The position numbers were made by a program, and so were the translations under genes. From NCBI RefSeq assembly GCF_003258315.1, contig NZ_CP030032.1:4509501-4573500 (forward strand): a stretch of DNA of 64,000 bases. The letters are read 5' to 3'. The stretch is from Bradymonas sediminis (GTDB taxonomy: Bacteria > Myxococcota_A > Bradymonadia > Bradymonadales > Bradymonadaceae). Below are positions 34,588 to 42,530 of the stretch, piece after piece; positions within the stretch are counted from its first letter, which is position 1; the number at the start of each line of letters is the position of its first letter. The notes beneath the pieces are model-generated. The model had not been told where the DNA came from, searched no databases, and saw only the letters and a list, made by a program, of their open reading frames with translations.

Positions 34588-35567
34588 GTGATTCTTTCCC
34601 GGCCGAGAAGCCTCTCGCCTGCCTGACGGTCGACCTCGACTCGATGGCTTGCTACCGCGCCATTCATGGCCTGGGCGACGGGCATCATCGCGGCGCCCCG
34701 GCGGGTGGTGACCGCGCCTATTCGGTGGGCGTTCGACGCCTGCTCGAATTCTTCGGCGAGGCGGGCGTGCCCGCGACGCTCTTCGTCGTGGGCAGCGACA
34801 CCGAGCATCCGGCCCACGCCGAGATCCTGGGCGAGGCCGCCGCCAGCGGCCACGAACTCGGTAATCATACCTACTCCCATTTTTATGATTTGCCGCGCCG
34901 CAGCGCCGCGACGCGCATCGATGAAATCGCGCGCGGCGAAGCGGCGATTGAGCGCGTCGGCGGTCGCCGCCCGGTCGGCTACCGCGCCCCGGGCTATAAT
35001 ATCAGCCCCGAAATCATCGAGACGCTCGGCCGGCGCAATTATCTCTACGACTCGTCGATGTTTTCCTGCCCGCCGTATTATTTGGCAAAGGGCGCCATCA
35101 TGGGCTGGCAAAAAGTCAGCGGGCGTCCGAGTCGCAGCGCGATGGTCGCCCCCGAAACCCTGCTCGCCCCCATCACCCCCTATCGACCGTCGCGCGAGCA
35201 GATGTGGCGCCAGGATCCGCTCTCAGATTTGCCCTGGGAAATCCCGATGTGCCTGGTGCCCGGCGTACGCTTTCCCATCATCGGCACCAGCCTGCAATTG
35301 ATGGGTACGACGGGCTTCGACGCGGTCTTTCCCCTGCTTCGACGCGCGCACCCGCGCCTCTTCCAGCTCGAATTCCACGCCATTGATTTTATGGACGCGA
35401 GTGATCTTCGCGGCGCCGAAAACGCCGACGAGTTAATCGCAGCCCAGCCTGACCTGCGCGTCTCCTGGCCGCGAAAGAGCATGATCTACCACCACGTCAT
35501 CAATCGACTTCGCGCGGATTATCTATTCTCGACGCTCGAAGACGCAGTGCGGCATTTGCCCGGATGA
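34584..35567 (+). CDS. Polysaccharide deacetylase family (NodB-like) enzyme
   Basis: The 327-residue protein has an intact NodB site: TVDLDS near the N-terminus (Asp17, Asp19), metal-binding GNHTYSH (His95, His99), and GYRAPGYNIS with the conserved Arg and Pro. The family removes N-acetyl or N-formyl groups from sugars; with the coupled glycosyltransferase the pair resembles the ArnC/ArnD logic, in which a lipid-linked sugar is deformylated. The C-terminal third (about 210-327) is longer than in minimal NodB domains. A hairpin and a parS-like site follow the stop. Confidence 0.88.
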   Translation: MSDSFPAEKPLACLTVDLDSMACYRAIHGLGDGHHRGAPAGGDRAYSVGVRRLLEFFGEAGVPATLFVVGSDTEHPAHAEILGEAAASGHELGNHTYSHFYDLPRRSAATRIDEIARGEAAIERVGGRRPVGYRAPGYNISPEIIETLGRRNYLYDSSMFSCPPYYLAKGAIMGWQKVSGRPSRSAMVAPETLLAPITPYRPSREQMWRQDPLSDLPWEIPMCLVPGVRFPIIGTSLQLMGTTGFDAVFPLLRRAHPRLFQLEFHAIDFMDASDLRGAENADELIAAQPDLRVSWPRKSMIYHHVINRLRADYLFSTLEDAVRHLPG

Positions 35568-35571
35568 GACT

Positions 35572-35602
35572 CGCCGGGCGACCCTGAGAGGGTTGCCCGG
35601 CG
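35572..35602 (+). terminator. Long hairpin after the deacetylase gene
   Basis: CGCCGGGCGACCCT pairs with AGGGTTGCCCGGCG (14 pairs including one G-U) around a three-base loop, starting four bases past the stop. There is no T run directly after it. Confidence 0.6.
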
Positions 35603-35618
35603 GCCCATTCGGCGCGAA

Positions 35619-35634
35619 TGTTTCACGTGGAACA
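35619..35634. other. parS-like ParB-binding site (one mismatch)
   Basis: TGTTTCACGTGGAACA differs at one base from the conserved parS palindrome TGTTTCACGTGAAACA. It lies in the short gap between the convergent deacetylase and TPR lipoprotein genes. Two perfect copies lie further right. Confidence 0.75.
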
Positions 35635-35641
35635 TTTTTTT

Positions 35642-36943
35642 TTAAGATTTGGGGATATTCTTCTTCGGTGTGTCGCTCTCTGCCGCAGGCGCCTTGAGCA
35701 CGGCCGTGGAGGCCTCCTGAATGGCGACGCCGACCAGGTCAATGGCGGTCTCGCTGGGGTCCCAGGGATGGCGCAATTTGCGCCCGTGGGCCACCAGGAT
35801 CTCGGCGCGACGCTGGGTGATCGGGTCTTCGAGGAAGTTGCGCAGGCGGTTGAGCTTCATCTCGGTTTGGCTCACCCACTCGTCGCTCTTGGCGTCCTTG
35901 CCCATACGCTTGGAGAGCGACAGGTTGCGCTCATAGACGTCAATCGCGCGCTCCATCAACGGGCGAATCTGCTTGCGAAGTTCTTCGAAGTACAGCGCGA
36001 CGGCCTCGTCGCTGAGCGTATCGGGAATCTCGGCGTTGAAGATATCGGTATAGAAATCTTCGTAGAGTTTGCCGATCATAAAGCCCGCGCCCACCGACCA
36101 TTGGGGGTGATGATGGCGCAACGCCTCGATATAATTGGCCTGGGCCGAGGTGAAGAGGCGCGCTTTCTCGCTCAAATCATCGCCCATGCGGTCGGGCGGC
36201 AGCACCAGCTTAATCTCGCGCACCTGGGCATGAAAGCTGCGCCCCAGGCCGAAGTAGGTCTGCACCATCAGGTTGGAGCCCGCGGCGAGCCGGTCGCGCG
36301 GCGTCGCGCTCTTATTGAGCTGCAGGACGGTGCGATAGTCATCTTCGGACTCCGTCCATTGCTTGAGCTCCCGAAGCGCATTGCCGCGGCGAACATAGGC
36401 CTCGATGCGGTCGAAATACGCGATCTCAGCGCCCAGAAGCACCTCGGTCATCAGGTCGACGACTTCGGTGTGGCGCCCCGATTTGTCGTAGGCGTTGGCG
36501 AGTCGAAAGGACGCGTCCAGCGCGTCCTTGGCGTCGGGAGAGCCCTCCAGAATCTGGCGATAACTATCGGCCGCCGCATCCCACCGATCGAGCTTCTCGT
36601 AGCTTAAACCCGCATTATAAAGCGCGGGCAGATAATAATTGCTCTCCGGAAAATACTTAACCACCGCCCCATAATGATCCGCTGCGCGTTCGTAGCGCCG
36701 CTGCGAAAACGCGTCATAGGCCAGGTTAAATAGCTCCTTCACATCGATCATCTGGCTGACTTCGCCATCGGCGCTTGCCCGAATAAGCATCGGATCGAGG
36801 TTCAACTCCTCCGCGAGCGCCTGGCGCCCGTCCAACACCGTCGCTGACTTTCCCGTCGAGCAGGCGCTGCCAGCCAATACCACGGCGAGCAACGCGCCCA
36901 ACCCCGCAAGTTTTTTGAGATAATCGGCTCGAACCCAATGCAT
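35642..36943 (-). CDS. TPR-repeat lipoprotein
   Basis: The 433-residue protein has a lipoprotein signal peptide (LGALLAVVLAGSAC, lipidated Cys28). TPR-like helical pairs follow at about 70-260, as in AYDAFSQRRYERAADHYGAVVKYFP written in two helices, LYNAGLSYEKLDRWDAAADSY and RLANAYDKSGRHTEVV. The C-terminal 150 residues are helical without clear repeats. This resembles BamD/YbgF-type tetratricopeptide lipoproteins but no exact family was fixed. The start at 36943 was chosen for GGAG six bases upstream and a correct signal peptide length; an upstream in-frame start adds 17 residues. Probable location: inner face of the outer membrane. Confidence 0.8.
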   Translation of the reverse strand: MHWVRADYLKKLAGLGALLAVVLAGSACSTGKSATVLDGRQALAEELNLDPMLIRASADGEVSQMIDVKELFNLAYDAFSQRRYERAADHYGAVVKYFPESNYYLPALYNAGLSYEKLDRWDAAADSYRQILEGSPDAKDALDASFRLANAYDKSGRHTEVVDLMTEVLLGAEIAYFDRIEAYVRRGNALRELKQWTESEDDYRTVLQLNKSATPRDRLAAGSNLMVQTYFGLGRSFHAQVREIKLVLPPDRMGDDLSEKARLFTSAQANYIEALRHHHPQWSVGAGFMIGKLYEDFYTDIFNAEIPDTLSDEAVALYFEELRKQIRPLMERAIDVYERNLSLSKRMGKDAKSDEWVSQTEMKLNRLRNFLEDPITQRRAEILVAHGRKLRHPWDPSETAIDLVGVAIQEASTAVLKAPAAESDTPKKNIPKS

Positions 36944-37104
36944 CGCGGCTCCAAATCGTTGAAATATATTATGATTGACGCGGTCGCGTCCCAATCAGCA
37001 TAGCACGCTCAAGTCCATTGTCACGCCATTTGAAGCGCGTCGCTTTCCCCGGGTTGTAAAATTAACGCCGCCTTAAAGGCTTTCAAGACGGGCCAACGGC
37101 CGTC

Positions 37105-38313
37105 TTATTCGGCCGCGTCGGGGGTCTTAAAGATCTCGTCGCGCACGCGGCTGAGCCCGGCGAGGCTATGAATATCCTGGGCAAAATACGGCACCTGAAC
37201 GATCGGGAGCGTGCGCTCCACCGACTCGCGAAGGCGCGCGAGGCTCCCGGAATCTTTGGCCGCGAGCTTCGCGAAATTCTCGGTATTCTCCTGCAGGCTC
37301 TCGGCGAGGGCGAGCAGTTCCTTCTGGCTAAGACGGTCTTCTTCTTCGAGATGCAGCGCCTGGGCGTCGCCCATCGCGTCTGCGATCTCGGGCGCTGACT
37401 TGCTCGCGTCGCCCTGGGAAACCCAGTCGGGATGGACGCGGTTGACCACCAATCCGCCGACCGCCACGCGCTGCTTGGTGTTGAGCTGCTCGTAAAAATA
37501 CAGCGCTTCGTCGAGCTGCAAGGGGTCGGGCGCGGTGACGATGACGAAGGTGCATTTGTCGCTGACCAGCAGCTCATGCGCCTTATAGCCGCGCTCGCCG
37601 AAGCCCTCGAACATCGTGGAGAAGTTGCGCAAAAAGACCGCCAATTCGTCCAAGAAGTCGGCGCCGGTGAACTTCCCCAGCGCTTTGACGACATAGGACG
37701 TGCCCGCCGAAAAGAGCCCGAGTCCGCGCCGGCCCGTCAACAGGTTTGGCTTATAAACCCATTGAATTGCACGGTTTTCTACGGCGTCGGCAAGGCGGGT
37801 CGGGGCCTCCAAAAAGTCGAGGGCGTGCGTCGTCGGAGGGGTGTCCAAGACGATGAGATCCCAATCGCCCTCGGTGTGCAATTCGAGCAGGCGCTCGGCG
37901 GCCGCGTACTCCTGGGTGCCGGCCAGGCTGGTCGAAAAATACTTATAAATCTTATTATTCAGAATCTCCTGGCGATTCTCCTCGTCGGCCGCGTAGCGGT
38001 TGACGAGGTGGTCGAAGGACTTCTTCATATCCAACATCATCGCCCACAATTCGCCGGTCGCCTTGACGCCGACCTGCTCGAATTGCTCCAGCGGGATCTG
38101 CTGGGGCGAATCGTCGAGGGTGTCCACGCCGAGGCTATTGGCCAGGCGTTTTGCCGGGTCGATGGTCAGGACCAGGACCTTGCGGCCCTTGATGGCGGCG
38201 TCGAGGCCGATCACGGCGCTGGTCGTGGTTTTTCCCACGCCGCCCGAACCTGCACAGACCACCAATTGACGTCCGGCGATCAGTTCTGAAAATGTCTGAC
38301 TTCTTGATTTCAT
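37105..38313 (-). CDS. ArsA/Get3-like ATPase, Walker A without signature Lys
   Basis: The 402-residue ATPase starts with Walker A AGSGGVGKTT, then LTIDPAKRLANSLG and DLIVLDTPPTTHALDFL, the marks of the ArsA/Get3 group. In the deviant Walker A GKGGVGKT the second position is normally the signature Lys that reaches across the dimer; here it is Ser23, as is common in one branch of bacterial ArsA-like proteins. The gene is followed upstream by a second ArsA-like gene, seven bases apart, so the two probably form a heterodimer like mycobacterial Rv3679-Rv3680 (BagA/BagB). No arsenite Cys triad is seen, so arsenic export is unlikely. Confidence 0.88.
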   Translation of the reverse strand: MKSRSQTFSELIAGRQLVVCAGSGGVGKTTTSAVIGLDAAIKGRKVLVLTIDPAKRLANSLGVDTLDDSPQQIPLEQFEQVGVKATGELWAMMLDMKKSFDHLVNRYAADEENRQEILNNKIYKYFSTSLAGTQEYAAAERLLELHTEGDWDLIVLDTPPTTHALDFLEAPTRLADAVENRAIQWVYKPNLLTGRRGLGLFSAGTSYVVKALGKFTGADFLDELAVFLRNFSTMFEGFGERGYKAHELLVSDKCTFVIVTAPDPLQLDEALYFYEQLNTKQRVAVGGLVVNRVHPDWVSQGDASKSAPEIADAMGDAQALHLEEEDRLSQKELLALAESLQENTENFAKLAAKDSGSLARLRESVERTLPIVQVPYFAQDIHSLAGLSRVRDEIFKTPDAAE

Positions 38314-38320
38314 TGGGTTT

Positions 38321-39319
38321 TCAGGAGGCGGAGCGTTTGGCAGATTCGTCGTCTGCGGTGATTTGAGCGTCGAGTTCGTCGGCGATCTTAGCGATGCCCT
38401 GGAAGGTCAGGCGCGTGCTAAAATGAAACGGGATTTTATACAGTGGTTTATCCACTTCGTCCTCAAGCCGTTTCATATATTCCTGTTGCATTTCAACGCG
38501 TTGGCTTCGGAAGGCCGCGGCGTCGAGCAAGCCGGGGGTGGCGTCGTACTCTTCTGAATCCGGGTTAGTCTCGGCGTCGCCACTCTCATAGGCTTCGCGC
38601 ATTTTCTCGATCCACGCGCGCTCCTTTTCGGAGAAAATCACCGGATAAATCGCGTTGCCGATGAACGCGCCAACCTCCAGGCCCATGCGGCTCTTGAGCT
38701 CCTTTTGCATCATCAAGGTCTCATTGACCGGCATCTCTTCGGGCAAGGTCACCAGGTTAATCGAGGTCTGGGAGGTGTCCTTGAGCAGCGCCTGGATGCG
38801 CTCGGCCTCCTCAAACATATGCCCGGAGCGGATAAACCCGGTGATGACCGACGGAATCTGCAGGAAAAAGAGGCCATGGCCCGTGGCGGGCGCGTCGACC
38901 ACCACTTTATCCCAGACATAGGAGCCGTCGGCGTTGCGCTCGGTCGCGTGGAAATACGCTTTGCCGAGCATAAGAAGGTCGTTTAAGCCGGGAATCGAGC
39001 GCAAAAAGGAGTCGATAATGCGATTCTCGAAAACCGCCTTATAGATCAGCTTCACCTTCAGAATCATAATGCCGTATTCGCGCAGCGCCGCCTGGGGCGT
39101 GACGTTTACGGCGAAGAGATTCTCGTCGACCTCGGTGATATCCGTGCCCACGCGCGAGGAGCCAAAAAATGAGCTAACCTTGTCATTTACATTCAGCTCC
39201 ATCAACAAGGTGCGCTCGCCTCGGCGCGCGCAACTCAGCGCAAACGCAGAGGAAATGACGGTCTTGCCGACGCCTCCCTTGCCGGAGAATAATACAAAAC
39301 GTTGGTCGTAAAGGCTCAC
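38321..39319 (-). CDS. ArsA/Get3-like ATPase with canonical deviant Walker A
   Basis: The 332-residue protein has Walker A SGKGGVGKT including the signature Lys14, then TLLMELNVNDKVSSFFG in the switch I region and KVVVDAPATGHGLFFL. It belongs to the same ArsA/Get3 superfamily as the next gene, which follows seven bases downstream on the same strand. The pair keeps one signature Lys in total, which suggests an asymmetric dimer. Known bacterial pairs of this kind have been linked to tail-anchored-protein-like binding and stress tolerance in mycobacteria; the client here is unknown. ygfZ lies upstream after a strong hairpin. Confidence 0.88.
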   Translation of the reverse strand: MSLYDQRFVLFSGKGGVGKTVISSAFALSCARRGERTLLMELNVNDKVSSFFGSSRVGTDITEVDENLFAVNVTPQAALREYGIMILKVKLIYKAVFENRIIDSFLRSIPGLNDLLMLGKAYFHATERNADGSYVWDKVVVDAPATGHGLFFLQIPSVITGFIRSGHMFEEAERIQALLKDTSQTSINLVTLPEEMPVNETLMMQKELKSRMGLEVGAFIGNAIYPVIFSEKERAWIEKMREAYESGDAETNPDSEEYDATPGLLDAAAFRSQRVEMQQEYMKRLEDEVDKPLYKIPFHFSTRLTFQGIAKIADELDAQITADDESAKRSAS

Positions 39320-39337
39320 AACTCTCGTCTCAGCACG

Positions 39338-39369
39338 GGCGAAGTCATCGATTTTCCGATGACTTCGCC
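39338..39369. terminator. Perfect hairpin between ygfZ and the ArsA-like pair
   Basis: A 13-base perfect stem (GGCGAAGTCATCG / CGATGACTTCGCC) with a six-base loop separates ygfZ from the ATPase genes on the same strand. No T run follows; it may be an attenuating or 3'-end-stabilising hairpin. Confidence 0.5.
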
Positions 39370-39424
39370 AGGATAAAATGGGTTTACTGCGGTGATACGC
39401 GCCCGGATGCTCGCGCGCGCGAAG

Positions 39425-40528
39425 TTAGACGCTGTCGCGGGTCGAATCAAGTGGATAGCCAAGCGGTTGCACGATTGCTTTGCGCGTCTCGACCCGCACT
39501 TCGTCGCCGATTTCATTATACTTTCGCTTAATATAGGCGAGCGCGATTGAGGTGTTGAGGCGAGGCGACCACACGGAGCTGACGACTTCGCCCACCGCGT
39601 TCTTCGCTCCCTCAACTTCGACCTCTGCGCCGACCTCGGGCGCCGCGCCGCCTTCAAATACCAGAGTGCGCAGCAGCCGCGCCGGGGTGCCGCGGGTGTC
39701 GAGTCGCGCGATGATCTCCTGGCCCAGATAGCAACCTTTGGTAAACGAGATGGCGTGATCCAAGTTGGCCTCCAGGGGGATGCGCTCCTCGGTGAGTTCG
39801 ACGCCGAAGCGCGGAATGCCGGCTTCAATGCGTAGCGTCTCGAGGGTCTCAAATCCGACGGGCGTAAGCTCGGCGGTCGCCATCAAAAGGTCCCAAATAT
39901 CTGCGACTTCTTCGGTCGCGCAGGCAATTTCGTAGCCCGGACCGCCGGTGGTTGGAACGCGTTGTACCACGATATCGTGGTCCCCAAGCGAGCCCCAGGT
40001 GCCCTCGAACATCGCGCGCGAGCCCATCGGATGCGCAAGGGTGCAATGCTTTTGCAGGAACGCCGCGGCGCGCTCGCCGAAAATCCCAAGCCGGCTGGTT
40101 TGCGCGCTCCGGTCGAGAATTTGAACATCTTCGGTGATCAAATGGCGCTTCAAATGCGATAAAAATCCGTCGGCGAGTACGCCGGGCTCGAGGTCGAGCA
40201 CCAACATCTCGGGCATATGTAAAACCCGGGCTTCTGCGATGAGGCGTCCGACCAGGTTCACCGCGCTGGTGAGCTGCCCTGAGCCCTCGCGCACCAACTC
40301 GCGCAAGTCGCTGGTCACCAAGCCCTGGAGCCACGAAACCGCGTCCTCGCCGGCAAGGACCAGCGTGTCGCGCCCGGAGCGGTCGACCAGGCCTAATCCG
40401 CCGCCTCGAACCGCCTCATATTCGCGCGCCGGGTCACCAAAATCTGCGACCACTTCGCGGTCTCTCCAGGTCATCCATTTCGCGCCTTTGGCGTCTAGTC
40501 GACTCTTTAATGTTTCGGTTCGGCCCAT
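39425..40528 (-). CDS. ygfZ: Folate-binding YgfZ/GcvT-like Fe-S cluster protein
   Basis: The 367-residue protein carries the signature KGCYLGQE (Lys264-Glu271) that defines YgfZ, a tetrahydrofolate-dependent factor that helps build or repair Fe-S clusters in enzymes such as MiaB. The rest follows the GcvT fold, with VSWLQGLVTSDL near the N-terminus and a C-terminal beta-barrel (about 280-360). Fe-S clients in this window would include RlmD and the GlcF-like protein. It is divergent from uppS with about 240 bases between. Confidence 0.9.
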   Translation of the reverse strand: MGRTETLKSRLDAKGAKWMTWRDREVVADFGDPAREYEAVRGGGLGLVDRSGRDTLVLAGEDAVSWLQGLVTSDLRELVREGSGQLTSAVNLVGRLIAEARVLHMPEMLVLDLEPGVLADGFLSHLKRHLITEDVQILDRSAQTSRLGIFGERAAAFLQKHCTLAHPMGSRAMFEGTWGSLGDHDIVVQRVPTTGGPGYEIACATEEVADIWDLLMATAELTPVGFETLETLRIEAGIPRFGVELTEERIPLEANLDHAISFTKGCYLGQEIIARLDTRGTPARLLRTLVFEGGAAPEVGAEVEVEGAKNAVGEVVSSVWSPRLNTSIALAYIKRKYNEIGDEVRVETRKAIVQPLGYPLDSTRDSV

Positions 40529-40768
40529 GAATATTTGTCCTAAAAATCCGCGTTATTGAGTTCTAATCCGGTGTAAAACCGATCATTTATACGACTCGCA
40601 TCGATACAACCCATAGCCTAAACAGGCGAGCGCACCAAGTCTTCCAAAAAGAATGGATTTCCTCAAATAGAGGCTGTTAAGTGACGAAATGGAGGGCTTA
40701 TTATTGCCTTCGTAACGCCCCCCGTGGTATCCCCGCACATCTTTAAGCGGTTCCCTCAGAGCTTTATA

Positions 40769-41587
40769 ATGTCCGACAAAAGCGAACAAAATACCGAAAA
40801 CAAGCTCACCGATGGTAGCGACAAAGACCGTGAACTGAGCGTCAGTGCCCAGATTTTGTCTGCATACGAGGGCAAAATACCGAATCACGTCGCGATCATC
40901 ATGGACGGAAACGGTCGCTGGGCCCAGCAGCGCGGTATGATTCGTATCAAGGGCCACCACGAGGGCGCGCATTCTGTGCGCCGCATGGTCGAGGCCTGCC
41001 GCTACCTTAATGTGGGCGTGCTGACGCTCTACGCCTTTAGCACCCAGAATTGGGAGCGGCCCGAGAGCGAAGTCTCCGGATTGATGAAGCTTTTCGGCAT
41101 CTATATTCGAAAAGAGCGCAACCGCCTGCTTAAGAACGGCATTCGACTGCGTGTCATCGGCGATCGTGAGGCATTAGGCAAAGGTTTGCGAAAATCGATT
41201 GAGTCGCTTGAAGAGGCGAGTAAAGATAATACCGGCATGCTTCTCCAGGTTGCCGTGAGTTATGGCGGTCGCGAGGAGATCCTCGCCGCGACCCGCGACA
41301 TCGCCAGGGCGGTTCGCGCCGGCGAGCTCGAACCCGATGACATCACCGAAGAAATATTTGGTCAACATCTCTATACCGGCGGCGAGCCCGACCCGGATCT
41401 TGTGATCCGAACCAGCGGTGAGTTTCGGCTCAGTAACTTTTTGCTCTGGCAAGTTGCTTATAGCGAAATTTATGTCTCCGATGTTTTGTGGCCGGATTTT
41501 GACGAGTCCCGTTTGATCGAAGCGTTCTCTGCATTTTCAAATCGAGAGCGACGTTTTGGGAAAACCGGCGAACAAATAAATAAATAG
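40769..41587 (+). CDS. uppS: Isoprenyl transferase, undecaprenyl diphosphate synthase
   Basis: The 272-residue protein has the cis-prenyltransferase signatures: HVAIIMDGNGRWA with the catalytic Asp46, YAFSTQNWERPE, and near the end DLVIRTSGEFRLSNFLLWQ and EIYVSDVLWPDF. It condenses isopentenyl diphosphate units onto farnesyl diphosphate to give the C55 carrier for peptidoglycan and O-antigen. The N-terminus has a polar 35-residue extension. The ATG at 40769 is preferred over an upstream GTG. thiD and murF-alr follow in the same direction. Confidence 0.95.
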   Translation: MSDKSEQNTENKLTDGSDKDRELSVSAQILSAYEGKIPNHVAIIMDGNGRWAQQRGMIRIKGHHEGAHSVRRMVEACRYLNVGVLTLYAFSTQNWERPESEVSGLMKLFGIYIRKERNRLLKNGIRLRVIGDREALGKGLRKSIESLEEASKDNTGMLLQVAVSYGGREEILAATRDIARAVRAGELEPDDITEEIFGQHLYTGGEPDPDLVIRTSGEFRLSNFLLWQVAYSEIYVSDVLWPDFDESRLIEAFSAFSNRERRFGKTGEQINK

Positions 41588-41640
41588 AGCGACCGAGCCA
41601 AACTTCGGCTCGGCGACGAACATCGACGTTGGTGCCAGCT

Positions 41641-42501
41641 ATGACGAAGTCTTTCGAGCGTTTTCTTCAATCCGAACTCCAAAATCAGGAGGAGGAAGGC
41701 CTATTCCCGATTGCCCTCACAATCGCCGGAAGTGACTGCGGTGGCGGCGCCGGATTGCAGGCCGATTTGAAGACATTTTCGGCCTGTGGCGTGCATGGGA
41801 CGTCGATTGTGACCCTCATCACCGCCCAAAATACTCTGGGTGTTTCGGCCGTAGAAGTGCTCTCAAAGCCCCTAATTCGGGCTCAATTTGAGGCTCTCTC
41901 GTCCGATGTGCGGGCCCTAGCAGCCAAAACGGGTGCTCTAGGCGACGAGAGAGGAGTTAAAATTGTCGCAGAATGCCTCAAAGAATGGCCAATTGAGAAA
42001 TTAGTGGTCGATCCCGTCATGATGTCAAAACATGGCGACGCCCTCATGCCGCCCCCCGCTCAAAAATTAGTGCGTGACTATTTGCTCGAAGGCGCACTTT
42101 TGTGCACGCCCAATCGCTTCGAAGCCGAGGCGCTTAGCGGGCACGAAGTCGGAAACGTCGCGTCGATGAAAGACGCCGCGCGCCGCATCCACGATTTCGG
42201 CGTAAAGAACGTTCTGATCAAGGGCGCCCATTTTGATAAGATCGTGCGCGACGTCTTTTATGACGGGCGCGACTTTCTCGAGTTCGGCGCCGACCGCATC
42301 GACAGCGATCGGGTGCACGGATCTGGTTGTACCTTCTCCGCCGCGATCACCGCCCGTCTGGCCCGAGGCGACGCGCTGGTCGCGGCTATCGAATACGCGC
42401 GAAAATTTATCAGCGCCGCCATCGCGAATGCGCCTCGGATCGGCCAGGGAATCTCGCCGGTCAATCCGATGCATGAGTATTGGTCGATGCGTGACTTTTA
42501 A
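41641..42501 (+). CDS. thiD: Hydroxymethylpyrimidine (phosphate) kinase ThiD
   Basis: The 286-residue ribokinase-fold enzyme has [19 protein letters not shown] near the N-terminus, [15 protein letters not shown], and the C-terminal anion hole [12 protein letters not shown] with the catalytic Asp replaced in its usual neighbourhood by the SDRVHGSGC stretch typical of the family. It phosphorylates hydroxymethylpyrimidine phosphate in thiamine synthesis. No other thi gene is near; it lies between uppS and murF-alr, 54 and 30 bases away. The ATG at 41641 was chosen over an upstream TTG. Confidence 0.92.
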   Translation: MTKSFERFLQSELQNQEEEGLFPIALTIAGSDCGGGAGLQADLKTFSACGVHGTSIVTLITAQNTLGVSAVEVLSKPLIRAQFEALSSDVRALAAKTGALGDERGVKIVAECLKEWPIEKLVVDPVMMSKHGDALMPPPAQKLVRDYLLEGALLCTPNRFEAEALSGHEVGNVASMKDAARRIHDFGVKNVLIKGAHFDKIVRDVFYDGRDFLEFGADRIDSDRVHGSGCTFSAAITARLARGDALVAAIEYARKFISAAIANAPRIGQGISPVNPMHEYWSMRDF

Positions 42502-42530
42502 CATCCACCACATCAAATCTGGGAAGACGT

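Noticed and set aside
35611-36607. Plus-strand frame starting MFHVEH at the parS-like site
   Set aside because: The short peptide is simply the translation of the parS palindrome, and the rest is antisense to the TPR lipoprotein gene.
37105-39319. Arsenite efflux ATPases (ars operon)
   Set aside because: No Cys-based arsenite site and no arsB, arsC or arsR nearby; the Get3/BagAB-type reading fits better.
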